Part shown: piece after piece, positions 43,187 to 50,027 of the stretch | Layout of the letters: every line of letters starts with the position of its first letter | How positions within the stretch are numbered: position 1 is the stretch's first letter | Assembly (NCBI GenBank): GCA_963795805.1 | Contig: CAWCIV010000002.1 | Span: 186,001 to 250,000, forward strand | DNA: 64,000 nucleotides | Direction of reading: 5' to 3' | Source of the DNA: JALYYC01 sp963795805 | Lineage (GTDB): Bacteria; Chloroflexota; Dormibacteria; CF-121 | Position numbers and translations under genes: made by a program | The notes under the pieces: generated by a model | What the model saw: only the letters and a program-made list of their open reading frames with translations | What the model was told of the DNA's origin: nothing | The model's database searches: none

Positions 43187-43715
43187 GCGGGCATCTCCCT
43201 GGCGACAGAATCCGGGCCCAGCCGGCCGCGGAGTCTTTGCAGCGCGCGGTGAACGCGCACCCTGGCCGCGATTTCGCTGACGCCGAGGACCTCGCCGACC
43301 TCGGCAAACGTCAGACCGTCGAAGTAATGAAGGTAGATCGCGTGGCGGTCTTTGAAGGGCAGGCCGAGCACGGCGCGAAGCAACTCACGGTCTTCGGCCC
43401 GGTGGACGACCTCGTCGATCGGGTCGATCGCCGGCCGGTTCCAGAACATGAGCGTTGCCTCAACCAGGCGGCGCCGGTGATAATCCCTGGCGAGGTTCGT
43501 GATGGCGCGGTACAGCCAGCGACGAAAGTCTGGCTCGGCCGAGGGGGTGTGGGGCGATGCCCATACCCTGCCGAAGGCTTCCTGTACTAGCTCCTCGGCG
43601 GTCGCCCGATTCTGTACCAGCATCACGGCGAAGTGGTACGCCGGCCGTTCCAGCGTCCGGGCTAGCGGCTCGAACCAGCTGCGATCGGCGGTGTCCAGAT
43701 CCGGCCCCCTTTCAT
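43183..43715 (-). pseudogene. ECF RNA polymerase sigma factor with an N-terminal frameshift
   Basis: Sigma-70 region 2 (ATAEELVQEAFGRVW, RWLYRAITNLARDYHRR) and region 4 (LPFKDRHAIYLHYFDGLTFAEVGEVLGVS, then the recognition helix) are clear. The open frame alone starts at 43626 and lacks the beginning of region 2. An ATG at 43715 with GAGGG 8-9 nt upstream is in another frame; adding one base to the run of five G (43705-43709 plus-strand C) joins it to DLDTADRSWFEPLARTLERPAYHFAVMLVQNR-type sequence. One homopolymer indel is the simplest explanation. Confidence 0.78.
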
Positions 43716-43786
43716 GTTCTTGACCCTCACAACGGACAGCGCTGGCGTTCGTTACACCGTTTGCTGTAATGGATCCCGATCCCGTA

Positions 43787-43838
43787 GTTTATACAAATAA
43801 ACTAATAAGTTATGACATCCTGAATGGATGGTGTCCCC
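43787..43838 (+). repeat. att-like copy 3 with left flank matching the tRNA-Arg(CCG) site
   Basis: A 52-bp block 47/52 identical and colinear with 47254-47305. It contains an AT-rich inverted repeat (AGTTTAT-ACAA-ATAAACT, from 43786) and ends in the TGGTGTCCCC core (43829-43838). The shared right arm follows to ~43890. The 357-bp gene-free gap holds this block, the sigma promoter region and four phased heptamers. Confidence 0.75.
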
Positions 43839-43906
43839 AACCGTAGAAGTTATGAACTCCACTTGCCCGCCGAGATGAGGGCTTGGTATCCGGCAGTCGA
43901 CCTCCA

Positions 43907-43946
43907 CCGGACGCTGAGCGGACGGTCGGCGGATGCCCAGCGGACG
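43907..43946 (+). repeat. Four GCGGACG-type heptamers, 11-bp period
   Basis: CCGGACG 43907, GCGGACG 43918, GCGGATG 43929, GCGGACG 43940, all with 4-bp spacers; the longest of the three arrays. Confidence 0.6.
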
Positions 43947-44071
43947 CCCCTAGTTCGACGGCGCCCTTTGCTTCACGGATTGGTCTGCTTGGAGCACCGG
44001 CCTCAGTCCTCTCGCTGAGGCGAGGTGCCCCTGCGAAACGACACTTTCTCCCCGCTGAAGACCACGGCTGC

Positions 44072-45136
44072 TCAGGCCCCAGGGTGACACGGGCACATCC
44101 ATGACAGCACGGCGTTCCGGGCAATCGTGGTAGCGCCCGTTTGTTTCACGACAACGAGGTCCGAATTCCCGCTTGGGTTGGAAATGCCGATAAGCAGGTC
44201 GCTCGAATTCGGGCGGGCTAAGACGCCTGGCGACGCCCCCGGAGCACGCCAGATTAGGTGCTGATCCTGCCACGTCATGACTCGAACTTCCGCAAGCGGC
44301 CCGACCCCAACGCCCACGACCACCCGCGAATCATCCGACGAGAACCCAGCCACGTTGCCTGGAAAGGTAGCTACGACGCGATCGGTGCTGATGTCGCGAA
44401 TATTGGTCGTATCGCTGAACACGCCGGTCTCGGCAAGGTACCGGCCGTCCGGCGAAGGCGTGACCAGCACCCAATCGCCGCGTGGCCCTAACGCCCGCTG
44501 ACCGCCCATGTTGCCTTGCGGATAGACATGGTGATATTCGACTGCACCCGTCGACAGATCCACCACGGCGACTTCGGTCGTGATCAGGTAACGGGTGGCC
44601 CCTGGCGGCCAATGCGGGGACGCACCCGCGGCAACCACTACGCGATTGGTGGAAATCGAGCATGATTGGACCGCGGTCCCCGAGCCTCCGATGCCTACCG
44701 GCCCCACGATCCGCACCTTCTGTCCCGGTTCGAGAACCCAAAGGGATCCCTGACTAGTGGCGGACCCGGCAGAGGGAAAGGCGATGCCGCAGAGATGGAG
44801 GCTGTCTTCAGCCCAGGCCGGGAAGCCGTAGCTATCGAGGTCAGGATTGAGCGAGCCGATGGAACGCCCTTGCCAATCCTCGATCAGCTGTTGATCGCCG
44901 GAACGGATGAACTTCGAACCGTCACTCGACGGATTGATGAAACCACCTGCCGCCACACTGCCGACCACCTTGCCCGACCAGTCAAATTCCAGCATTCGCT
45001 GGCCGCTGCGGTCCTGGACGTAGACCCGGTCTTCGTACGGCGATGGGCTTCCACCTGACGACGGCACCGGGCCAATAGTGCCCTGGGCCTGACATGCCGC
45101 CAATGTAATGGCGACCAAGCTGAGCAGGCGTTTCAC
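44072..45136 (-). CDS. Propeller-like lipoprotein, WADD-H-C family (variant)
   Basis: 354 residues with signal peptide and lipobox ITLAAC. Family motifs in variant form: AWAEDSLHLCGI, VQSCSISTNRVVVAA, PSPDGRYLAE and GFSSDDS. The C-terminus ends WMCPCHPGA. Paralogue of the genes at 37117, 40513 and 41981; it is the only intact cargo of the unit between att-like copies 3 and 4. Function unknown. Confidence 0.7.
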   Translation of the reverse strand: MKRLLSLVAITLAACQAQGTIGPVPSSGGSPSPYEDRVYVQDRSGQRMLEFDWSGKVVGSVAAGGFINPSSDGSKFIRSGDQQLIEDWQGRSIGSLNPDLDSYGFPAWAEDSLHLCGIAFPSAGSATSQGSLWVLEPGQKVRIVGPVGIGGSGTAVQSCSISTNRVVVAAGASPHWPPGATRYLITTEVAVVDLSTGAVEYHHVYPQGNMGGQRALGPRGDWVLVTPSPDGRYLAETGVFSDTTNIRDISTDRVVATFPGNVAGFSSDDSRVVVGVGVGPLAEVRVMTWQDQHLIWRAPGASPGVLARPNSSDLLIGISNPSGNSDLVVVKQTGATTIARNAVLSWMCPCHPGA

Positions 45137-45397
45137 GCCAATACAACGGCGAAAGCCCGCAGGAGATTACGCCGGCGGCCTAGAGAGCGCCGTGCCCCGC
45201 GGTCAGCCGACTGTGTGGCCAGCACGAGCAGCTATGGTCCGAACCACTGAGGTCTCGACGCACCGCCTTACACGCTTTACGAACTGAGCTGCCGCCTGGT
45301 GCCGTCCAACGCTCCGGCGATCCTCATTAGTGCGTGGACGTCTGGGTCAGACGCAGGGACCTGCTATGTCCATGATCGAAGTACTGCTGCCTAGTGG

Positions 45398-45775
45398 TTG
45401 GCCGTGAAGTGCAATCGACTCAAGTCGACCGCCCCCGATACAGCCAGACGGCTGAGTTGTCAAAGTTCCCGAACCAAATCCCGTGGGCATCTCCGATCGC
45501 ATTCGTTGGATCGAAGTCAGCGTGAGGTCCGCGAGCGACTAAACCACGTCACGGCCGGGTTTGACCAGGAGGAGCGCGAAGTCACGACGGGACTCGGGAT
45601 CCTCTCCAACCTTGGCGTGATCTGGGACCGGTGCCGAACGGTCCAGCAGCGCCGGCAGTTCGCAAAACTCCTGTTCTCCAGGGTGCCCGTCGACGGGAAC
45701 TCTCGGCTGTGCGGCTGGGCTCTTAATAATCCTGCTTTTCGAATTCGCTCAGCCCGGTTCAAAAACTTGTTTTGA
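45398..45775 (+). pseudogene. C-terminal remnant of a large serine recombinase
   Basis: The last ~90 codons resemble the helical C-terminal end of large serine recombinases: REVRERLNHVTAGFDQEERE, then LGVIWDRCRTVQQRRQFAKL, LFSRVPVDGN and NNPAFRIRSARFKNLF. The catalytic serine domain, recombinase domain and zinc ribbon are absent upstream. The stop lies directly before the TGGTGTCCCC core (45777), where such integrase genes often sit relative to attP. It is a decayed integrase end rather than a working enzyme. Confidence 0.6.
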
Positions 45776-45776
45776 G

Positions 45777-45786
45777 TGGTGTCCCC
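45777..45786 (+). repeat. att-like core, copy 4
   Basis: TGGTGTCCCC with the recombinase remnant on the left (matching copy 1) and the shared right arm (AACCGTACAAGTTATGAACT) on the right. No GCGGACG heptamers follow. Confidence 0.65.
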
Positions 45787-45877
45787 AACCGTACAAGTTA
45801 TGAACTCCACCTCCCAGCCGAGATGAAGGTTTGGTATTCGGAAGTCGAGCCCATTACGCGTTCTTCCCGCTGGTCGT

Positions 45878-47155
45878 CTACCTCCAAGTGAAGCCGTCGA
45901 TCGCCCAGATAAAACCAGCCCCTGCCGCTCCGACTAATGCGAGGAGGACGATGCTCGCCAGGATGATGTGCTGCTCGTACCAGGTCAAGGAACCCGGGTA
46001 CAAACGATCCATGGCTTTGCGCGACAGAAGCCGCGTCGACGGATCGAATGACGCTTCAACGGCGGCGGCCAACTCCGCAGCTTGGGCAGAGCTCAGAAAG
46101 TAGCGCGGCAGACTCAGTAGCGGCTGGCTGTTCTGGTCAAGGATCACGACACGCGGCTCGGAAGATGCGGCTACGAACGAGTTGAGAATCGGCATGCGGA
46201 TGCTAGCAACCTCGGAGCGGGCGACCTCTCGCGCACGGCCCCACATGTCAAAACGCGTAAGCGTTATTTCGTCGACGACGACGCGTCGGTTTCGCACGTA
46301 CATCGTGTGAAGGACAACCAGGAATGCCGCCGAAATCAGGCCGAAGCCAAGCGTGGCAACAAGCACCATCCAGGGCGCCCGAAAACGCAATGCGATCGTC
46401 GGAACACCGAAGGCGAGCGCCAGCGGCGCCATCCACCATGATCGGCCGGTCGAGGGCGATGGTTGCGGGCGCACCGTATAGGGCCTGGACACGTCGCGAA
46501 GCGGGGCGCTTGCCCTCTGGATTTTGATGAAGCCGGGATTCCTCGCCATCGCCCCGATGAGGGTCGCGGTGTCCAATCCGCGTGGGGACAGCAACGACAG
46601 CCACAGCGGTGGGCGCCGGTGCCACCGCCACAACGTGACGGCGCAAACGCTGCCGAATACCAGGCCGATCATGACGAAAAGGAGTCCCCCAAGTCGCTCG
46701 TCCCCGGCGACTCGGACCGGATTGTCTCGCGCCGTCAAGTTGAAGGCCCCGACGGAGACGAGCGTGATCTTGTCGTTGTAGAGCTGCACCATCACCGATC
46801 GGCCGGGTTGGAGGGCGTCTTCCGCAGCCCAAGAGGTCGCGACCCAGGTTGACCAGGTTCGCCCGAGTAGCAGGATCTCGAGGTTGGTCCGGTCGCCGTT
46901 GTTCGAACGCGTGACGTCCGAGCTCGTAATCGTGCCCTGTCTGGTCAGGTAGCATCCGGTCGTCGCAACGGCCATGCAGGGCGCTGCTGCGCGGTAGGCG
47001 GTTGCTTCGGCCTCGGCACCCAGGGAGGTCTCGACCAGGACCGCTCCCAGGGCGATCAAGCCAAGCGCGACGGCCAGGCCGACGAAGAGAGCTGCTTGCA
47101 GGCCCCACCAGTAGAGGACGCGCCCGGCTGGGCCCGACTCGATCGGATCGACCAT
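45878..47155 (-). CDS. Multi-pass membrane protein of unknown function
   Basis: 425 residues with about six hydrophobic helices: one N-terminal (ALFVGLAVALGLIALGAVLV), one mid (FVMIGLVFGSVCAVTLW), a central pair (~255-305) and one C-terminal (IILASIVLLALVGAAGAGFIW). An outer loop has two Cys (APCMAVATTGCY). A PH-like or strand-rich segment (RRVVVDEITLTRFDMWGR) lies before the last helix. No family recognised. Sole cargo of the unit between att-like copy 4 and the tRNA. Confidence 0.6.
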   Translation of the reverse strand: MVDPIESGPAGRVLYWWGLQAALFVGLAVALGLIALGAVLVETSLGAEAEATAYRAAAPCMAVATTGCYLTRQGTITSSDVTRSNNGDRTNLEILLLGRTWSTWVATSWAAEDALQPGRSVMVQLYNDKITLVSVGAFNLTARDNPVRVAGDERLGGLLFVMIGLVFGSVCAVTLWRWHRRPPLWLSLLSPRGLDTATLIGAMARNPGFIKIQRASAPLRDVSRPYTVRPQPSPSTGRSWWMAPLALAFGVPTIALRFRAPWMVLVATLGFGLISAAFLVVLHTMYVRNRRVVVDEITLTRFDMWGRAREVARSEVASIRMPILNSFVAASSEPRVVILDQNSQPLLSLPRYFLSSAQAAELAAAVEASFDPSTRLLSRKAMDRLYPGSLTWYEQHIILASIVLLALVGAAGAGFIWAIDGFTWR

Positions 47156-47253
47156 AGTTCAACAAAGGAACGCGGGATCATCGGGCGCTCTTGCCGGGTT
47201 TGTCACATGCCATGTGCCGAAGCATCAAGGTCCTACGCCGCCAGGAGGGCCAA

Positions 47254-47305
47254 GTTTATACAAATAAACTAATAAGTTGTGCCACCCTGAGTGGGTGGTG
47301 TCCCC
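47254..47305 (+). repeat. att-like site at the tRNA-Arg(CCG) 3' end
   Basis: The same AT-rich inverted repeat and TGGTGTCCCC core as 43787-43838; here the core is the real tRNA 3' end and CCA. Likely the anchoring site of the array. Confidence 0.75.
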
Positions 47306-47372
47306 GACAGGATTTGAACCTGTGCTCCTGGCTTCGGAGGCCAGTGCTCTATCCAGGCTGAGCTACGGGGAC
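47296..47372 (-). tRNA. tRNA-Arg (anticodon CCG), CCA encoded
   Basis: Minus strand: acceptor GTCCCCG/CGGGGAC, D-arm TAGCTCAGCCTGGATAGAGC, anticodon stem CTGGC/GCCAG around CTCCGAA (CCG), T-arm ACAGGTTCAAATCCTGT. Discriminator A and CCA are encoded (47296-47299), unlike the other two tRNAs in the window. TATAAT at 47391-47396 is a perfect -10. Confidence 0.95.
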
Positions 47373-47390
47373 ATCGGAGAACGGACCTCG

Positions 47391-47396
47391 ATTATA
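47391..47396 (-). promoter_or_regulatory. -10 box of tRNA-Arg(CCG)
   Basis: Perfect TATAAT on the minus strand 18 bp upstream of the tRNA 5' end. Confidence 0.55.
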
Positions 47397-47439
47397 AGGA
47401 GGCCTCTCGGGGGTCAGCGGACCGCGACCGACCTTACGA

Positions 47440-47454
47440 ATTCCGTTACGGAAT
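47440..47454. promoter_or_regulatory. Palindrome ATTCCG-TTA-CGGAAT
   Basis: A perfect 6-bp inverted repeat with 3-bp spacer between the tRNA promoter and the 28-codon ORF; a candidate operator for either direction. Confidence 0.3.
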
Positions 47455-47538
47455 GTCACCCCACCGCGTCCGGTGCCTTCCTAAGCTGAATTCGGAGCGG
47501 CTCGTCCTGGACCCTGGCCCCTCCCTGGAGGTGCAACC

Positions 47539-47625
47539 GTGCGGCGTCTTTTCAACCCGTGGACTCTTCTCGCCATCGCCTCCGCAATCGTCGCCTGCGC
47601 CGAAGCTGCCTGGCCGAACCCCTAA
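47539..47625 (+). CDS. Small hydrophobic peptide or mini-lipoprotein (28 residues)
   Basis: GTG-started ORF with a strong GGAGGT 7 nt upstream. It encodes a basic start (RRLFNP), a hydrophobic segment (WTLLAIASAIVAC) resembling a signal or lipobox, and AEAAWPNP before TAA. The stop lies inside the stem of the terminator at 47619-47637, so ribosomes ending here would cover it. It may be a small membrane peptide or a leader peptide; the next gene appears to have its own leaderless promoter. Confidence 0.45.
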   Translation: MRRLFNPWTLLAIASAIVACAEAAWPNP

Positions 47626-47637
47626 CGAGGGGCTTTT
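47619..47637 (+). terminator. Rho-independent terminator
   Basis: CCCCT-AACG-AGGGG stem-loop followed by CTTTT, overlapping the stop codon of the 28-codon ORF. Confidence 0.65.
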
Positions 47638-47656
47638 CATGTCAACCGCGCAGCGC

Positions 47657-47662
47657 TAGACT
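47657..47662 (+). promoter_or_regulatory. Leaderless-type -10 box of the XRE-TPR gene
   Basis: TAGACT exactly 7 nt before the GTG at 47670, directly after the terminator. Confidence 0.45.
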
Positions 47663-47669
47663 GTAATCC

Positions 47670-49016
47670 GTGCTTACCAAGGGTGGGAGGGGGCGTCTCC
47701 GTCCGGACCCCCCTCCGCCCAGCTCGCTGGGCTTACGAATCCGGAAAGCCCGTCAGGAGATGGGCTTGAGCCTGGCGGCCGTGGCCGGCGCCGACTTCAG
47801 CCGGGCCTTCCTCAACCAGGTCGAGTTGGGTCGCGCGCAGCCGTCGACCCATTCGCTCCAAATCATCGCGCGGCGCCTCCAGCAACCCATCGACTATTTC
47901 CTCGAGGGGCCGGAAGTTTCGGCGGCCGCCGTCGAACTGAGCCTGGCGGAGGCCGAGCTACGCCTCCATCAGGGCGACACGAGCCGCGCCGAATCCCTGA
48001 TGACCACCGTCCTCAGCCGTGAGATCCCGCAGCAGGTCCGAACGCGGGCGCAGATGATCCTGGCCGGTGCCCTGATCCGACGGGGGGCGGCCTCCGACGC
48101 TATGCCGGTCCTCACGGAGGCCGTTGCGGCGGCGGAACACGCGGACGCGCCGGCCCTCCTCGCCGAGCTTCACGACTGGCAGGGCCGCGCTTACTACGCG
48201 ATGCGCCGCCCGCATGAGGCTGGAAAATGTTTCGACCAGGCCCTCGATCTCTACCAGCGGGCCGCGCTGACCGACCCGGTCCTCAAGGCCCGCATCCTCG
48301 GGCACCGCGCCAACCTGCACTATGTCGCGGGGCAGCCCGAAGAGGCGATTGCGTCGTATTCCGAGGCGATCGCCGCGGCCGAGCAAGTCCTCGACCTCCC
48401 GGCGCTGGCCGGCATCTACGAAGGCCTGGCCATGTCCTTCCAGCAGACGGGACAATATCCACGGGCGCTCTCCTATGCGCAGAAGAGCCTGCGGATTTTC
48501 GAGACACTGCAGGATGTCCGGATGACCGGCCAGTTGCGGCTCAGCATGGCGGACATGCTGCTCCGGCAGGGACGTGCCGCCGAGGCCGAAGGGATCTTTA
48601 TGGAGGGCGCGGCGCTGCTCCGCCGCCTCGGCGAGCGCGAGCTCTTACCGATGCTGGTCGCGGGGATGGCGGAGGCCGCCCTTGAACAGAACGCCCTCGA
48701 TCGTGCGGCCGCCCTCGTCGATGAGGTGATCGATCTGGCCAGTCGCTCCAGTGATCCGATCGCCTCGGTCGCCGCACACCGAGTGGCGGCCCGCGTTCAT
48801 CACGCCCAGGGGCGCCACGAGATCGCGCACCGACATTTCGAACGCGCGCTAGCCGTCGCCGAGGGCGTGGACAGTCCAGAGTTGCGCGCTCGGGTGGCTT
48901 ACGACTACGCCCGCGCGCTGGAGGCTGAAGGTGATACGCGGCAAGCGGCGGCACGGTTTCGGGCGGCGTATGAGGCCGGGCAGGCTGTAATCGCAGGCGC
49001 GAATGCGCGTAAGTAG
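47670..49016 (+). CDS. XRE-family regulator with C-terminal TPR repeats
   Basis: 448 residues. A Cro/CI-type HTH (~22-75: LRIRKARQEMGLSLAAVAGADFSRAFLNQVELG) is followed by at least eight TPR-like helical pairs (for example ALLAELHDWQGRAYYAMRR, ALAGIYEGLAMSFQQTGQY, VAAHRVAARVHHAQGRHE). This architecture is seen in RRNPP-type and other peptide- or protein-responsive regulators; no cognate peptide is proven, though a 28-residue secreted-type peptide gene lies just upstream. GTG start with leaderless promoter. Confidence 0.85.
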   Translation: MLTKGGRGRLRPDPPPPSSLGLRIRKARQEMGLSLAAVAGADFSRAFLNQVELGRAQPSTHSLQIIARRLQQPIDYFLEGPEVSAAAVELSLAEAELRLHQGDTSRAESLMTTVLSREIPQQVRTRAQMILAGALIRRGAASDAMPVLTEAVAAAEHADAPALLAELHDWQGRAYYAMRRPHEAGKCFDQALDLYQRAALTDPVLKARILGHRANLHYVAGQPEEAIASYSEAIAAAEQVLDLPALAGIYEGLAMSFQQTGQYPRALSYAQKSLRIFETLQDVRMTGQLRLSMADMLLRQGRAAEAEGIFMEGAALLRRLGERELLPMLVAGMAEAALEQNALDRAAALVDEVIDLASRSSDPIASVAAHRVAARVHHAQGRHEIAHRHFERALAVAEGVDSPELRARVAYDYARALEAEGDTRQAAARFRAAYEAGQAVIAGANARK

Positions 49017-49019
49017 CAC

Positions 49020-49049
49020 TTGACACGGACAAAATCGGTCAGCCATAAT
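49020..49049 (+). promoter_or_regulatory. Near-consensus sigma-A promoter
   Basis: TTGACA (49020-49025), 18-bp spacer, CATAAT (49044-49049). The predicted start is ~49056, 120 nt before the BldD-like gene. Confidence 0.65.
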
Positions 49050-49055
49050 GGCAGG

Positions 49056-49130
49056 CACGGATGGTGGCGTCGCCGTCAGGCGAGCCCCCCGCCACTGTCC
49101 GGCGGGCTTCATCGACGCCGTGTTTTATTA
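49056..49130 (+). ncRNA. Candidate structured RNA or attenuator upstream of the BldD-like gene
   Basis: A closing stem GGCGTCG (49066-49072)/CGACGCC (49113-49119) encloses two hairpins: CGCC-GTCA-GGCG (49071-49082, partly overlapping the closing stem, so they may be alternatives) and AGCCC...GCC/GGCGGGCT around loop ACTGTCC (~49083-49108). TGTTTTATT follows the closing stem. It could be a small RNA with its own terminator or an attenuator for the next gene. No known riboswitch class is recognised. Confidence 0.4.
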
Positions 49131-49176
49131 GGTCGCGTTCTGCGATAGACTGATCACACACAGTCAAGGGGGATAC

Positions 49177-49710
49177 ATGGACGGTTATTCACGAAAGGTC
49201 GGAGCCAGGCTGCGGAGCCTCCGGAAGCAACGTGGTCTCACCCTGCAGCAGGTCGAGGTGCTCTCGAACAAGCGTCTCAAGGGCTCGCTGCTGGCGGCCT
49301 ACGAGCGCGGCGACCGCAATATCTCCGTGACGCGCCTGGCCCAGATTGCGACGCTCTACAGCGTCCCCGTCAACCAGTTGCTGCCGGAGGAGATGGAGCC
49401 AATGGCGGAGCCGGCGCTTCCCCCCAAGCTGGCCATCGACCTCAATCAGCTGCAGGGCCTGCCGGAGCGTCAGGGCTCGATCCTGGCCCGTCACGTCGCC
49501 CGCCTCCAGCAGCAGCGGCACGACTTCAACACGGCCGTGGTTACGCTGCGCGGCGACGACCTCGAGCAACTGGCCGCGGCCTACAAGACCACCCCCGAGA
49601 TGCTGCGTCGCTCACTTCAGGAGTGGGGCGTCTTCAAACAGGGCCAGCAGCCCGGACCGGCCCGGCCCGAGGTCGAGCACGAGCGGCGGAGCGACGAGCC
49701 CGAAAGCTGA
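49177..49710 (+). CDS. BldD-like XRE transcriptional regulator
   Basis: 177 residues resembling actinobacterial BldD end to end: N-terminal HTH (VGARLRSLRKQRGLTLQQVE, AYERGDRNISVTRLAQIA, YSVPVNQLLP), linker PPKLAIDLNQL, and a C-terminal domain ending SLQEWGVF. BldD binds a c-di-GMP tetramer through RGD-X8-RQDD at 114-116 and 125-128; here the same positions read RHD (114-116) and RGDD (125-128), keeping the charged residues. So it may be a c-di-GMP-controlled repressor. AAGGGGG precedes the ATG; TAGACT at 49146 is a possible second promoter. Confidence 0.82.
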   Translation: MDGYSRKVGARLRSLRKQRGLTLQQVEVLSNKRLKGSLLAAYERGDRNISVTRLAQIATLYSVPVNQLLPEEMEPMAEPALPPKLAIDLNQLQGLPERQGSILARHVARLQQQRHDFNTAVVTLRGDDLEQLAAAYKTTPEMLRRSLQEWGVFKQGQQPGPARPEVEHERRSDEPES

Positions 49711-49723
49711 GCTTGCGCCCGGC

Positions 49724-50027
49724 TTAGAACGGGATCTCGCCCTGCGGTGTCCCGGGTGCCGCGTCGCGGCGCGCGCGTAATTCGGCAACGCTGGCTGGAT
49801 GCGGGGCCTCCTCGTCCCCGCCCGCCTTCATCCCGCACCGGCAGGCTTTCGATCCGCTGACGAGCCTCGTCCAGCTTGCGCTCGCACAGCTGCAGGTACT
49901 CGCGACCGCGCGCAACCGCCTCGATCGCCGCTTCGAGGCTCAGACTTCCTTCCTCGAGCGCCCGCAACGTCTGATCCAGCTGCGCCAGCGCCTGCTCGTA
50001 GGTGAGTTGCGGATCCACGGCCGTCAC
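49724..50027 (-). pseudogene. xseB: Exodeoxyribonuclease VII small subunit with a frameshift
   Basis: XseB is the small helical subunit of exonuclease VII. The N-terminal core is clear: LTYEQALAQLDQTLRALEEG, LEAAIEAVARGREYL and CERKLDEARQRIESL. The GTG at 50027 overlaps the xseA stop (GTGA). The frame breaks near 49827-49840; the +1 frame continues AGGDEEAPHPASVAEL and ends GTPQGEIPF. Without correction the protein would read through a long unrelated tail. The acidic-IPF end resembles SSB tails, but it lies beyond the conserved core, so this is uncertain. Confidence 0.75.

Noticed and set aside
43824..44018. 64-codon frame reading through the copy 3 right arm
   Set aside because: No start signal; the similar peptide in other copies follows from DNA identity of the att arm, and frames break at different points.
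36827..47305. Classical integron
   Set aside because: No tyrosine integrase, no attC-like folded sites; the cores are tRNA 3' ends and the remnants are serine-recombinase-like.
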